DNA of 64,000 nucleotides from Jeotgalibacillus proteolyticus (GTDB lineage Bacteria > Bacillota > Bacilli > Bacillales > Jeotgalibacillaceae), in the NCBI RefSeq assembly GCF_002926065.1, contig NZ_PREZ01000003.1, positions 2,501 through 66,500 on the forward strand, written 5' to 3'. The position numbers were made by a program, and so were the translations under genes. The notes beneath the pieces were generated by a model. It worked only from the letters and a program-made list of their open reading frames with translations, ran no database searches and was not told where the DNA came from. This document shows, piece by piece, positions 8,272-17,083 of this stretch (positions are counted from its first letter, which is position 1; every line of letters begins with the position of its first letter).

Positions 8272-9110
8272 TTTACTTCCTCCAATTCAACAATTTTACG
8301 ATTGGTCATTTCCAACGCTTTTTCCATCCCTTTTCTAAGCGTGCTTGTGGTAATAAATTTATTTAAATCAATGCCGAGATTTACGATCGTCTGTGCAATT
8401 TCAGGACGGATTCCGACAAGCATACATCTTGCCCCTACTAAATGAACGGCTTCTGCCGCCTGGATCACATGATGGGCTACCATTGTATCAACGACCGGTA
8501 CTCCTGTAATATCAATAAGCACTACCTCCGCACGATGGCTTACGACTCCTTCAAGCAGGTTTTCCATAATGAGCTTAGCCCGTTCTGTATCGATCGTTCC
8601 GACGAGCGGCATGATCGAAATATGCTCAACCACCGGAATTAACGGGGCTGAGAGCTCCTGCAAAGCGATTTTTTGAAGAGAAACCGTCTTCTCCCATGTA
8701 GATGCGTATGTATGGATGATTTCGTTTGATAAAGGCGCAAGCCAGTTATCCAAAAACTCCAAATATTCACCTTCACGATCCTTCGAGATCTTTTTTTCTT
8801 GAATCAAATCATCATGTACCACGTGTGTAAATGTTCGAAGACCAGATACAACAAAGGTAATCGGCCAGCCTAACCGGACTATTTTTTCAGAGAACATCTC
8901 AAGCTTGCTCTTATATTCACTGTTATTTTCATCCAGATTAAGCAGGATCAAGTCAACAAATTCATAGCTTGTCCCTTGAAATACCTGCTCGGAGACAACG
9001 CTTATCATTCGTTCATCAGCCGCTTCCTTAACACGGTCAATCCACTCTTCGATAATCTCTGTTTTCCGATTCTTTATATGAGAAATTATTTCATTATACA
9101 ATCCTGTCAC
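8268..9110 (-). CDS. rsbR: RsbR, stressosome co-antagonist and sensor
   Basis: A 280-residue protein with an N-terminal non-haem globin-like sensor domain (about 1-145) and a C-terminal STAS domain (about 155-275). The two RsbT target threonines of the family can be placed in [10 protein letters not shown] and in [11 protein letters not shown]. RsbR and its paralogues build the 1.8-MDa stressosome with RsbS and RsbT. It opens the rsb operon and is separated from ndoA by a terminator, so a promoter is expected at about 9111-9180 but no strong match was assigned. Confidence 0.94.
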   Translation of the reverse strand: MTGLYNEIISHIKNRKTEIIEEWIDRVKEAADERMISVVSEQVFQGTSYEFVDLILLNLDENNSEYKSKLEMFSEKIVRLGWPITFVVSGLRTFTHVVHDDLIQEKKISKDREGEYLEFLDNWLAPLSNEIIHTYASTWEKTVSLQKIALQELSAPLIPVVEHISIMPLVGTIDTERAKLIMENLLEGVVSHRAEVVLIDITGVPVVDTMVAHHVIQAAEAVHLVGARCMLVGIRPEIAQTIVNLGIDLNKFITTSTLRKGMEKALEMTNRKIVELEEVN

Positions 9111-9202
9111 CTCTTTTTGTTTCTGTTTAGTATTGTAGTAAACAGCACTCTCTATTCTTACATTATAGAGTAGTAATGGTGTGTGGTCTATCCAAAAGAA
9201 AA

Positions 9203-9224
9203 AAACGCTCTATAAAGAGCGTTT
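9203..9224 (-). terminator. Terminator after ndoA
   Basis: Perfect stem AAACGCTC / GAGCGTTT followed by a T run on the minus strand. It separates the toxin-antitoxin unit from rsbR. Confidence 0.85.
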
Positions 9225-9229
9225 CCACA

Positions 9230-9580
9230 TTAGAGGTCGACCAATCCTAAGCTTATTTGCAAAGCCTCGTCTACCTTGTCCATCGTTTCATCATCGAGAT
9301 GCGTTATTTTGTCAGTTAATCGTTGTTTATCTAATGTCCTGATTTGTTCAAGCAAAATAACGGAATCCCGTTCAAAGCCATTGCGCTTTGAGCTGATTTC
9401 AACATGGGTAGGGAGCTTGGCTTTTTGGATTTGAGCCGTTATGGCTGCGACCACCACAGTGGGACTAAACCGATTTCCAATGTCGTTTTGGATGATGAGA
9501 ACGGGGCGGACTCCACCTTGCTCTGAACCGACAACCGGAGAAAGGTCAGCAAAAAATACATCACCACGCTTAACATTCAA
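9230..9580 (-). CDS. ndoA: EndoA (NdoA/MazF) mRNA interferase toxin
   Basis: A 116-residue PemK/MazF-family endoribonuclease. The family signature [20 protein letters not shown] opens the protein, and RPVLIIQND and the catalytic-region VVVAAIT follow. B. subtilis EndoA cleaves single-stranded RNA at UACAU and is neutralised by EndoAI. Length is typical. It lies 4 bp after the antitoxin gene and upstream of the sigB operon, the standard Bacillales location. Confidence 0.96.
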   Translation of the reverse strand: MNVKRGDVFFADLSPVVGSEQGGVRPVLIIQNDIGNRFSPTVVVAAITAQIQKAKLPTHVEISSKRNGFERDSVILLEQIRTLDKQRLTDKITHLDDETMDKVDEALQISLGLVDL

Positions 9581-9584
9581 AGCG

Positions 9585-9866
9585 TTATCCTCCGCTTACC
9601 AATCGTTCCACGGTATGCCCAGCCTCGTATTCGGCCTGTAGTGCTTCAGATGCCATAGAAAGATTGATTTTTGCCATCTCCATGTACCCTCGTCGCATTG
9701 CATCTTGAGTTTGTTTCTTACGTCGTTCTCGCATCAACATTCTTGTGGCGCGATAAATACATTCGTTGCGGCTGAGCTGCTCCTGCTCTGCAAATGCTTC
9801 CAGTTCGTTTAATAGCTGCTTTGGCAAACGCACCAAAATTTCTGACGTTACGCTGGATTCCGACAC
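9585..9866 (-). CDS. ndoAI: EndoAI antitoxin (ribbon-helix-helix)
   Basis: A 93-residue antitoxin of the EndoA pair. An N-terminal ribbon-helix-helix DNA-binding motif ([20 protein letters not shown], about 9-28) is followed by a charged helix and a C-terminal toxin-binding tail. The start codon is GTG with a GGAGGTG Shine-Dalgarno. It heads the two-gene unit, and antitoxin plus complex probably autorepress it. The roughly 155-bp spacer to alr should hold the promoter, but no single candidate stands out. Confidence 0.93.
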   Translation of the reverse strand: MSESSVTSEILVRLPKQLLNELEAFAEQEQLSRNECIYRATRMLMRERRKKQTQDAMRRGYMEMAKINLSMASEALQAEYEAGHTVERLVSGG

Positions 9867-10022
9867 AAACTACACCTCCACCATCATTGCATACCATAAT
9901 TGATTGCTATTTACTTTTTTAGATGTTCGTTCATCATTCAAGTCCATTTTCATAGTAACACTAAAAGCAGGACCTGAGAAGGACCATTTGTATTATTTCT
10001 GACATTTCCTTGCAAGCATTGA

Positions 10023-11183
10023 CTAAACCAGTGGATTTAATACAAAAAAAGACTCGTTGTTTTTATGGTATACACGCGGCACCCGGGCTGAAACTGCACA
10101 GGCAACCTCATAGTTAATTGTCTCAAGATGATCCGCCACCTCATCCATCGGCAGGACATGTCCGTTCTCTCCGCCAAACAAAGTGACCTTTGTCCCTATA
10201 GGGTACTCCTTTGGCAGCCGGATCATGCATTGGTCCATACAAACTCTTCCAACAATGGGTACTCTATTGCCATCCACCAGCACCTTGAATCCCTGCATCT
10301 TCCGGATCCAGCCGTCAGCGTAGCCGACCGGCAGCGTCGCAATCCATTCATGTTCCTTCGCCTCATAAGTCGCCCCATAACTGATTTTATCTCCCGGGCT
10401 TACTTTCTTCACCTGTACAATGGTGGTGTATAAAGAAAGTGCCGGCTCAAGCGTAACAGGTAAAAGATCCGCTATCTCACTTGAGGGAGAAAGACCATAC
10501 ATCGATATGCCAAACCGGATGATGGAAAACAGTGAGTCTTTTCTCATAAAAGCAGCTGCACTGTTGGATGCATGAATAAGTTCCGGCTTCTGCTTAAGGG
10601 CATCCACAAACAGTTTAAATCGGTTTATTTGTTCATCCGCATACTTACGGTTGACTTCATCCGCTGTAGCAAAGTGCGTATAAATACCTTCTATATGAAT
10701 AGCAGAATTTTTCTCTATTTCGTTCTCCAGTCTGATAAGTTCATCGGTTGTTTTAACGCCGAGTCTGCCCATGCCGGTATCACATTTTATATGAATACGG
10801 ATTTGTTGTCCGTCTGACAGGTAATTTCCCGCTTCCTGGATCCATTCCTTTGTAAAAACAGTAAGCTGAACATTTTCTTCAGCAGCAAGCCCTGCATTTT
10901 GAGGTCTGGAAGCGCCGAGCACGACAATTGGTGCGGTGATCCCCTGTCTGCGCAGAAATAGCGCTTCATCCAGAAACGCTACTGCAAGATGTGTCGCTCC
11001 ATTGGAAAGAGCTGTCTCCGCGACCTGAACGTATCCATGCCCGTATGCATTCGCTTTTACAACCGCCATAATACCGGTCTTTTGACCAGTAATTTTTGCC
11101 ATATGTTTTATATTATGGGCGATCGCATCAAGATTAACCTCCGCCCAAGTATCCCGGTAAAACTCTTTTCGACTTCCCATCAT
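10023..11183 (-). CDS. alr: Alanine racemase
   Basis: A PLP-dependent enzyme of 386 residues, interconverting L- and D-alanine for peptidoglycan. The PLP lysine lies in VVKANAYGHG (about 41-50); the second catalytic tyrosine lies in ISYGATYEA, and VCMDQCMIRL is the usual C-terminal beta-domain signature. The ATG at 11183 is preferred over an upstream GTG because an AAGG Shine-Dalgarno is well placed for it; the ATG one codon further in is also possible. Its position between ydcC and ndoAI is the B. subtilis arrangement. Ddl and MurF, which use the D-alanine product, are encoded further along the same strand. Confidence 0.95.
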   Translation of the reverse strand: MMGSRKEFYRDTWAEVNLDAIAHNIKHMAKITGQKTGIMAVVKANAYGHGYVQVAETALSNGATHLAVAFLDEALFLRRQGITAPIVVLGASRPQNAGLAAEENVQLTVFTKEWIQEAGNYLSDGQQIRIHIKCDTGMGRLGVKTTDELIRLENEIEKNSAIHIEGIYTHFATADEVNRKYADEQINRFKLFVDALKQKPELIHASNSAAAFMRKDSLFSIIRFGISMYGLSPSSEIADLLPVTLEPALSLYTTIVQVKKVSPGDKISYGATYEAKEHEWIATLPVGYADGWIRKMQGFKVLVDGNRVPIVGRVCMDQCMIRLPKEYPIGTKVTLFGGENGHVLPMDEVADHLETINYEVACAVSARVPRVYHKNNESFFVLNPLV

Positions 11184-11200
11184 TTTCCACACCCTTAGAA

Positions 11201-11241
11201 CTATTTAAGGAGCGACTCTCTCGAATCAGCTCCTTAAATAA
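11201..11241 (-). terminator. Hairpin between ydcC and alr
   Basis: A long stem, ATTTAAGGAGC / GCTCCTTAAAT, with a secondary GATTC/GAGTC pairing in the loop fills the 66-bp gap. There is no T run, so it may be an RNA-processing or attenuating structure rather than a strong terminator. Confidence 0.4.
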
Positions 11242-11249
11242 AGATGTGG

Positions 11250-12266
11250 TTATTTTACCATAGTCCCCTGGACGGAGGAAGCTACCGCAACCAGTTCCTC
11301 CTGCGTTAGATCATTGGAGGCAAGCATGTAGTCTACTCCGTTATAGCTCCAGCTTACAGATTGCTCAGTTAAGGAGCCCATCGCAAAGCCCAGGTCAACA
11401 ACCTCACCAGGCGCATCTGTCGTCGTTACCATAACAGGTGCCGCTTCAAGCTTTTCCTGGATCAGGGTATAATTCTTTTCACCTGTAAAGGTCATGATGT
11501 GCCGTTTACCGCCGTCAATCGTAACTTCTTTTTCTTCATGAAGAGCCGTCCCTTCAAGCTGTGCAGTCGGGTAAAGAACGGTAAATGCTTCCGCTCCTTC
11601 TTCGCCATCTCCAAGCACCGGAACCTCAAGCTGAGCGCTCATCATGTTTTTCTCTAAATTAAAGTCGCTCTTTTGGAAAGAAGCGTCAAGATCAACCGCT
11701 GTAAATGTCAGATTGATTTTAACATTGCCCTCTGCATCCTTCACTTTTACGGATGATGGCGTTAAGGTTTTCTTGTCAAAAATGATTTGCTGCATCGGGA
11801 ACATATGTTGATGCTTGTACCTTGTTTTTGACTCGAACACATAAGAGCCATCCTTTTCAGCAAAAGTAGATGAACTGTCCTCAGTAATATCTTTTACAAG
11901 TGATTCAATTAAGTATGCCTGGCTTCCGTTTGTCGGCCAGTCGCTTTGGAAGCGGAAACTCTTATTTAAGGCAGGTGTTAAGACAAATACACCCTCATCG
12001 TTTCGAATAATCATCTGGCTTTGCTTCTCTTCAGCATGTTTTAAGTGAACCCGGTAATAATGAGGATCTGAATACCATACCTCGACATCGTATTCCTGAG
12101 GCTCTTCCCCTGTTTCAAATACCATCTTGGCCGTTGCTTTATACCCCTTTACCTCTTCAACCTTTTCCTGTAAATCACTTGTTGCTTCTTCTTTTGTCGT
12201 CTCTCCGCAAGCAGTCAATAAAAGGATCATACACCCAATAAACAACGACACAGCTAGCTTCTTCAT
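11250..12266 (-). CDS. ydcC: YdcC-like lipoprotein (LolA-like fold)
   Basis: A 338-residue secreted lipoprotein. The signal peptide ends in the lipobox LLLTAC (Cys20). The mature part is beta-rich with a central LolA/LppX-like region (MIIRNDEGVFVLTPALNKSF) and a C-terminal DUF4367-like segment (WSYNGVDYMLASNDLTQEEL). B. subtilis YdcC, at the same position between acpS and alr, is a sporulation-associated lipoprotein of unresolved function. A lipid- or peptide-carrying role outside the membrane is inferred from the fold only. Confidence 0.87.
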   Translation of the reverse strand: MKKLAVSLFIGCMILLLTACGETTKEEATSDLQEKVEEVKGYKATAKMVFETGEEPQEYDVEVWYSDPHYYRVHLKHAEEKQSQMIIRNDEGVFVLTPALNKSFRFQSDWPTNGSQAYLIESLVKDITEDSSSTFAEKDGSYVFESKTRYKHQHMFPMQQIIFDKKTLTPSSVKVKDAEGNVKINLTFTAVDLDASFQKSDFNLEKNMMSAQLEVPVLGDGEEGAEAFTVLYPTAQLEGTALHEEKEVTIDGGKRHIMTFTGEKNYTLIQEKLEAAPVMVTTTDAPGEVVDLGFAMGSLTEQSVSWSYNGVDYMLASNDLTQEELVAVASSVQGTMVK

Positions 12267-12382
12267 GGCTTCCTCCCCTTTGTTGAGTCAACACTCCGTT
12301 CATGTTGGTGCCATATGATCATATGAGACAAGCCTGAGAAATATTCTTTGTGCCAAACGGATCTTTTTATTCCTGTTTTCAA
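12263..12382 (-). CDS. Possible 39-residue ORF coupled to ydcC
   Basis: A TTG-started ORF behind AAGGAGGTGG, 8 nt from the start codon. Its TGA stop overlaps the ATG of ydcC (ATGA), suggesting translational coupling. The product begins MKTGIKRSVWHKEYFSG and is basic, with no known motif. This is a prediction from layout alone; the strong Shine-Dalgarno is the main reason to list it. Confidence 0.3.
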   Translation of the reverse strand: MKTGIKRSVWHKEYFSGLSHMIIWHQHERSVDSTKGRKP

Positions 12383-12452
12383 ACGTATGGACCACCTCCT
12401 TCTTGCTGATCAGCCAATTTATTCAGCTCAGGCCGCCAGTCAGGGCTCGTCT

Positions 12453-12493
12453 CCTTTTTGCAGAGATTTTTGCCAGAAGGCATCTGCAAAAGG
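12453..12493. other. Nested hairpin in the acpS-ydcC spacer
   Basis: An outer arm CCTTTTTGCAGA pairs with TCTGCAAAAGG and encloses a second hairpin, TGCC-AGAA-GGCA. It lies in the 340-bp spacer between acpS and ydcC, which otherwise holds only the possible small ORF and the acpS terminator. It is not followed by a long T run, so a regulatory leader structure for ydcC is as likely as a terminator. Confidence 0.4.
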
Positions 12494-12570
12494 AAGCATG
12501 ATATTCCTGAGCGTTGCAGCCAGAACCCTGCAGCATGGTTGTTAACAGGGGAATTTAGCTCAAAATAAAA

Positions 12571-12601
12571 AGCGCAAGAACCTCTTTCCCGTTCTTACGC
12601 T
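12571..12601 (-). terminator. Terminator after acpS
   Basis: Stem AGCGTAAGAAC / GTTCTTGCGCT followed by TTTTTATTTTG on the minus strand. Confidence 0.85.
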
Positions 12602-12606
12602 CTACT

Positions 12607-12966
12607 TTATGCCTCGTTTTGTTCAATAATGACTTGAGCTGCTGCATAATCTTTTGTATGTGTGATCGATAGGTGAACAAGTCCCGCTCTTTCCACTTTA
12701 ATAAAAGGCTTACCATAGGAATCCTTTACTACTTCAATATCCTGAAAGGAGGTTTCCTGTCCGATCCCAGTGCCGATTGCTTTGGCATAGGCTTCCTTGG
12801 CAGCAAATCTTCCTGCAAGGAATTCTACTTTTCTGTCCCCTGTTAACGTATGGTAATAGTCCATTTCGTTAGGCGTTAAAATTCTTCTGGCGAGCTTTGG
12901 ATGGCGCCCGATGACAGCCCGGATCCGGGTCAGCTCAATCAGGTCAAGTCCTATGCCGATAATCAT
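12607..12966 (-). CDS. acpS: Holo-[acyl-carrier-protein] synthase
   Basis: A 119-residue phosphopantetheinyl transferase that moves 4'-phosphopantetheine from CoA to Ser of ACP, required for fatty-acid synthesis. Magnesium ligands are seen as Asp8 in GIGLDLIEL and Glu58 in [14 protein letters not shown]. The ATG at 12966, behind a GGGTGG Shine-Dalgarno, gives the standard AcpS length; a 24-residue upstream extension of the frame has no support. It is divergent from the rhomboid gene, with about 75 bp between the chosen starts, as in B. subtilis. Confidence 0.95.
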   Translation of the reverse strand: MIIGIGLDLIELTRIRAVIGRHPKLARRILTPNEMDYYHTLTGDRKVEFLAGRFAAKEAYAKAIGTGIGQETSFQDIEVVKDSYGKPFIKVERAGLVHLSITHTKDYAAAQVIIEQNEA

Positions 12967-13042
12967 TGTACCACCCTTTTTCTCTTGATTTATTGTATGA
13001 TTAACAGTAATGATCCAAGGTTTAGAAGGAGGAATCATTTCA

Positions 13043-13645
13043 TTGTTTGTACGTACTGAAAGCTTATCTCAGTTTATCAGGTTTTATCCGGTGGTGTCAG
13101 CCCTGGTTGTGATACACGCCGTTGTGTTTATTTTAACATCCCTTCCCGGCGGTTTGGGAGATCAGTTCCTGCGCATGATGATGGGAGCTAATTTTTTGAT
13201 TAGTGACGGAGAATGGTGGAGGCTGATTTTGCCGATTTTCGCGCACGGCGGGATTGGACATGTGCTGTTTAATACGTTTTCGCTTGTGCTGTTTGCACCT
13301 GCGCTAGAGCGGATTGCAGGACATTTTCATTTTATTGTGATTTATATGCTGTCAGGAATTATTGCGAATGTGGCGACGTGGATGATTCAGCCGCCTATGT
13401 ATTTGTCTGTTGGAGCGAGCGGCGCGATTTTTGGGTTGTTTGGTGTTTATGCTGCGATTTTGTTTATTTATAAGGAGCGTGCGCCGGCTGAGCTGAAGCA
13501 GATTTTGCTGCCGATTTTGGTTATTAGTGTGATTATGACGTTTTTTGGTGCGAATATTAATATTACGGCTCATATTGCGGGGCTTTTGGCAGGGTTTTTT
13601 ATTGGGATGTTTGTGTTTCAGTCGAGGGGGCAGTCGGCGCGGTAA
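13043..13645 (+). CDS. Rhomboid-family intramembrane serine protease (YdcA-like)
   Basis: A 200-residue membrane protein with six predicted helices. The catalytic serine lies in GASGAIFG (Ser about 127) and the partner histidine in TAHIAG (His about 177); the first conserved loop is [14 protein letters not shown]. The TTG at 13043 is chosen because AGAAGGAGG precedes it, whereas the ATG at 13010 has no ribosome binding site. Located next to acpS as B. subtilis ydcA is. Substrates are unknown. Codon choice shifts towards G-ending codons over the last third, but the frame is intact. Confidence 0.88.
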   Translation: MFVRTESLSQFIRFYPVVSALVVIHAVVFILTSLPGGLGDQFLRMMMGANFLISDGEWWRLILPIFAHGGIGHVLFNTFSLVLFAPALERIAGHFHFIVIYMLSGIIANVATWMIQPPMYLSVGASGAIFGLFGVYAAILFIYKERAPAELKQILLPILVISVIMTFFGANINITAHIAGLLAGFFIGMFVFQSRGQSAR

Positions 13646-13698
13646 AGTTTGTGAGATTAGCAAATACCTCTATTAGTAAATGCCCCTTTATGAAACGG

Positions 13699-13820
13699 GT
13701 TGATTTCCGTTGCAGGGGCATGCTTTCCGCGGGGCGGAAGCTGAGCTAATTGGCTGCGCCAATGGATCTCAGCCTTTCCGCTCTATCCCGCAGGAGTCAG
13801 CCCCTTCCACTTCAATCAAC
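13699..13820 (+). repeat. Intergenic palindromic repeat, copy 2
   Basis: Bounded by GTTGATT and AATCAAC. It contains CTTTCCGCGGGGCGG, the central GAGCTAATTGGCTGCGCCAA arm and CCCGCAGGAGTCAGCCCC. First of two direct copies in the 570-bp spacer between the convergent rhomboid and ydbT-like genes; the rest of that spacer contains no credible ORF. Confidence 0.85.
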
Positions 13821-13960
13821 TCCCTAGGAATTTGTTTATCTCTTCGGAATTAATTGTTAATGCCCCACGATAAATCACATTGGTTGCCATTATATAAGCT
13901 TACGCAATTTAATGCTTCTATGTATGGTGAGTGTTAAGAGTGAATGCCTCTTTGCAGGGG

Positions 13961-14083
13961 GCTGATTTCCATTGCAGGCGGAGGCTTTCCGAGGGGCGGG
14001 AGCTGAGCTAACTTGCTATCGCAAGTGGATCTCAGCTTTCCCGCTTCATCCCTTCGGAGTCCCCGCCTTCCATTCCAATCAGC
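13961..14083 (+). repeat. Intergenic palindromic repeat, copy 3
   Basis: Bounded by GCTGATT and AATCAGC, a compensated variant of the usual ends. The core reads GAGCTAACTTGC-TATC-GCAAGTGGATCTC. Same orientation as copy 2 and about 140 bp after it; the flanking GTGTTAAGAGTGAATGCCTC is also seen beside copies 9 and 10. Confidence 0.85.
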
Positions 14084-14170
14084 TCGTTGGTACTACTTTT
14101 GCTTCTTCGGACTTAGTAAGTTATGGGGTTATACTACTCTCCCACCTTTCCCTTTTGAGTGTGCATACAA

Positions 14171-14210
14171 AAGAAAAAGCTTTTGCCGCGGGGGCAAAGG
14201 CTTTTCTTTT
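14171..14210. terminator. Bidirectional terminator, rhomboid / ydbT
   Basis: Stem AGAAAAAGCTTTTGCC / GGCAAAGGCTTTTCT with T runs on both strands, placed at the stop of the ydbT-like gene. Confidence 0.8.
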
Positions 14211-14215
14211 TAGGG

Positions 14216-15748
14216 TTATTCAAGGTTTAGTTCGTTGTGGGTTTGGCTGCTTTCTCTTTGGCTTCTTTGGCCTTCGGGTTCGTACCATTCCATGACCTTT
14301 TCGACGTCTTCTACATCAAGGTGGCTGACGGAGTTGACGCTTCCGGTGCTGTAGGATTTTATTACTGCTGATAGTGTGGCTACTTTGCCTCTTCTTTGGA
14401 AGATGGTTTCTCTTAGCTCGAGTGATTGTATTCTCTTTTTCTTCATGTAAACGGTTTGTTTATCAAATACCCTGAACCGGACGGTAAGTTGGTCTTCGCT
14501 CAGGCAGTAGCCCGCGCTCTTATACTGAAGCCAGGAAAGGCCGATAACAAGCGGGTACAGCAGGAGTGAAAATAACCCTGCAGGAAAAAAGAAATAAGAA
14601 ACCGGTACGATGGCAATCGTGATAAATAACAGATTCCAAAACATATAACGGAAAATGGAGCGTTTTGGCGCCCCGATAAAATCTGTTTCCCACTGATAAT
14701 CAGGAAGCACCTGCTTTAGGATCGGCACAGCCTCAACGGCACGAATCATCGGAAGCAGCCGTATTGTGTTTGAATCTTTTTCTAATACTGAGCCTCCCGC
14801 ACTTTCAATCGTAACGGAGGTGTAGTTAAAGGGCTCTCTTAGGATATTCTGATTAAAGCGGATGCCCTGAATCCTGTTTAAAGGGATTGTCGTCTGCTTC
14901 TTTTCAAGCAGCCCCCTTGTAATGACGAGATCATTATCGATTAATTTAACCGTAAATTCCGCGTAGCGAATAAAAGTTAAAATGACTGCGATAAACCAGG
15001 CTACAAGCAGGACAAGAAATACTGCAATGGCGACTAGCAGCAAGCCGCTTTGGATCACTTCTACGAATTCATTCATTACTGCTTCAAATGGGATCAGTTC
15101 ATTGAATTGAGAAAGGAAAATCAAGACACCCGAGATGACGACTCCTGCCCCTCCTGAGGTAGTAGCCATGATGATGAGATCCTTTATCGTCATTTTGTAA
15201 AGGACCTTCTCCTCCGGCTCTACTTCAGCTTGAAAGCCGTCTGCTCTCTCGGTTCCTTCCTCCAACAGTACTTCATTTGTTTCCTTAATCCGTTTTTTCG
15301 CTTTTGCGATAACCGAGTTTAAGTAATTTGCCTCTTCTTTTGTGATCGCTGTTAATTCAGCCTCAGATTCAAGCGAGGATGAGGAGCCTGCTGTTTCAAC
15401 TTTTATTTTGACAAGCTTTAGCGGACGGTGAAAGATTCCCTCTGAATAATTCAGACTTTGAATTCTTTCAAACGGAATATATCGCTTCTTTTTTACAAAT
15501 AATCCGTATTCAATCCTGAGCTCGCCTTCTTCAAGCCGATATGTAAACCTCCACCACTTAAGTATCCCGGACACCAGGATTACAAGCAGGAAAATACCCA
15601 TTCCAATAAGAGGAAGATAATCAAAAAACGTTTCCTGTCCTCTGCGGTTTAAAAATAATAAAACCACCAGAGGGATAACAGCTTCTTTTAATTGTTTCAC
15701 AAAATTTATGACAGTTGAAATGGGATGCAGCCTTTTTTCTTCAGACAT
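14216..15748 (-). CDS. ydbT: Membrane protein with tandem bacterial PH (bPH2) domains, YdbT-like
   Basis: A 510-residue membrane protein, second of a ydbS-ydbT pair. Hydrophobic pairs lie about residues 22-62, 190-270 and 365-410. The DUF304/bPH2 motif recurs three times: YRLEEGELRIEYGLFVKKKR with IPFERIQSL (about 70-100), LVITRGLLEKKQTTIPLNRI (about 275-295), and the last around MKKKRIQSLELRETI (about 435-450). Its start overlaps the ydbS stop by 8 bp. The pair is known in B. subtilis as ydbST, linked to resistance to lantibiotic-like or membrane stress in some strains; molecular function is unclear. Ends in a hydrophilic tail. Confidence 0.88.
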   Translation of the reverse strand: MSEEKRLHPISTVINFVKQLKEAVIPLVVLLFLNRRGQETFFDYLPLIGMGIFLLVILVSGILKWWRFTYRLEEGELRIEYGLFVKKKRYIPFERIQSLNYSEGIFHRPLKLVKIKVETAGSSSSLESEAELTAITKEEANYLNSVIAKAKKRIKETNEVLLEEGTERADGFQAEVEPEEKVLYKMTIKDLIIMATTSGGAGVVISGVLIFLSQFNELIPFEAVMNEFVEVIQSGLLLVAIAVFLVLLVAWFIAVILTFIRYAEFTVKLIDNDLVITRGLLEKKQTTIPLNRIQGIRFNQNILREPFNYTSVTIESAGGSVLEKDSNTIRLLPMIRAVEAVPILKQVLPDYQWETDFIGAPKRSIFRYMFWNLLFITIAIVPVSYFFFPAGLFSLLLYPLVIGLSWLQYKSAGYCLSEDQLTVRFRVFDKQTVYMKKKRIQSLELRETIFQRRGKVATLSAVIKSYSTGSVNSVSHLDVEDVEKVMEWYEPEGQRSQRESSQTHNELNLE

Positions 15749-16223
15749 CGTCCTTCGCCACCCTTGCCAGTGCTGAGATCGAATCTCTTAAGGAGTCTGC
15801 TTCCTCAATATCAAGCGCAGGAATTTGGTGAAGTGTCGCAGCAGTTGAGATTGAAATCGTTGCAAGCTGGTATTTACGCAGGATCGGCCCCTGCTCTGTA
15901 TCCACGTGCTGGACGCGCACCATTGGCACAAGCGTTCGTTTAACAATAAAGATCCCGTGCTGAAGCTCTATTTCTTCTTCCCTTACTTCATAACGCCATC
16001 TTTTCCATTTGATTACCGGCAGCACAAAAACTGACAGCAGGCACACGACGACCGGGATAGCCGCAGCAGCAGCAATGATCCAGCCTGGCCAGTCAAAAAT
16101 AACACTCAATGTAATAACGGCGGCAGCAAGTATGCCAACAACGGCAACATTGATCCAACCGTATAATTTCCACACCGTTAATGCTCTCTCTGAAATTCGT
16201 TTATTTGGTTCTCTACGATTCAT
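15741..16223 (-). CDS. ydbS: PH-domain membrane protein, YdbS-like
   Basis: A 160-residue protein with two N-terminal membrane helices (about 20-66) and one bPH2 domain (RYEVREEEIELQHGIFIVKR, then VPMVRVQHVDTEQGPI). The ATG at 16223 with a GGAGAG Shine-Dalgarno gives the B. subtilis YdbS length; the frame is open 19 codons further, without support. It is translationally coupled to ydbT. The partners probably form one membrane complex. Confidence 0.87.
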   Translation of the reverse strand: MNRREPNKRISERALTVWKLYGWINVAVVGILAAAVITLSVIFDWPGWIIAAAAAIPVVVCLLSVFVLPVIKWKRWRYEVREEEIELQHGIFIVKRTLVPMVRVQHVDTEQGPILRKYQLATISISTAATLHQIPALDIEEADSLRDSISALARVAKDDV

Positions 16224-16469
16224 CTCACTCTCTCCAATCTGATAACCACTCTGTCCACTATATAGTATACTACGGTTCACTAACCCGGATGTTTCACTTT
16301 CTCAAATTCCTTCGACAATTTCTACATTTACGGTATTCATTTTCAGTGACACCTTATATAATAGAAAAGGATTATTTTTCAAGTTCTTCATTTTTTTAAT
16401 AAAGACTGAATCTTTACAATGTTTAAAACGTATGTAAGGAAATTATGTTTTGAAAGGAGGAATTACGTT

Positions 16470-17030
16470 ATGGAGGATCATTTAAAGGAAGGAAATATGA
16501 TATGGGTCGTTCTCGGAGTTATTACAATTATCCTTGGTCTGTTGTTATCCTTTATTTTACCAAGCCTGATACATATGGTGATGTTCACCGCTGGAGATTT
16601 GATCTACATAAAAACACCGACAGCATCTAAGATACTCTTTCCAATTGGAACTGTATTTTTAGCCCTTTTCTTTTTTCTTATGTATTATCAAAGTAAAAAA
16701 ATGAGGATTGCTGCAGGTGTATCAGTTATTTTGTTTGTGGTTATCTCTTCTTTAAGTCTTTCCAGTTATTCTGTTATCAGGGAAGAACGAATTGTGCACA
16801 GCGATTTTTTTACGTTATCGTCTACTGAATATTCGTGGAACGATATCTCAAATGCAGTGCTGTTAAAAGGAAATGAAGAAACGCCGTATGAAACCTTAGT
16901 GCTCACGATGGCAGATGGTACAGAGCTATTTTATGATCGTGATCCAAAGCTGCGGACTGAGTTTAATAAAGTGGATTTTATTCTTGAATCCCACGGCATT
17001 TATTTTTCACTTAAGGATCGGCAAAGCTAA
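16470..17030 (+). CDS. Membrane protein of unknown function beside the PH-domain pair
   Basis: A 186-residue protein I do not recognise. The ATG at 16470 follows AAAGGAGG at 9 bp, better than the frame's earlier ATG. Four hydrophobic stretches are apparent, about residues 8-36, 50-72, 77-95 (after a KKMRIA basic turn) and a weaker one before it, then a soluble 95-residue domain with alternating strands and a final helix (EFNKVDFILESHGI). That domain (EERIVHSDFFTLSSTEYSWNDISNAVL) looks like another PH-type module, as in the divergent ydbS/ydbT pair. This resemblance is by eye only. Confidence 0.65.
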   Translation: MEDHLKEGNMIWVVLGVITIILGLLLSFILPSLIHMVMFTAGDLIYIKTPTASKILFPIGTVFLALFFFLMYYQSKKMRIAAGVSVILFVVISSLSLSSYSVIREERIVHSDFFTLSSTEYSWNDISNAVLLKGNEETPYETLVLTMADGTELFYDRDPKLRTEFNKVDFILESHGIYFSLKDRQS

Positions 17031-17040
17031 ACAAAACAAG

Positions 17041-17069
17041 AAAGCTGCCAGGATAAACCTGGCAGCTTT
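17041..17069. terminator. Bidirectional terminator
   Basis: Perfect stem AAAGCTGCCAGG / CCTGGCAGCTTT with T-rich flanks on both sides, between the convergent unknown gene and cshA. Confidence 0.9.
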
Positions 17070-17083
17070 CTTTCTTTTTGGTA

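Noticed and set aside
12267-12606. Decayed nnrD-like gene between acpS and ydcC
   Set aside because: Reading both strands gave no recognisable fragment, and the B. subtilis order also has acpS next to ydcC.
13352-13663. 103-codon frame antisense to the rhomboid gene
   Set aside because: Asn/Arg-rich shadow of the opposite strand's biased codon use; the rhomboid frame has catalytic motifs.
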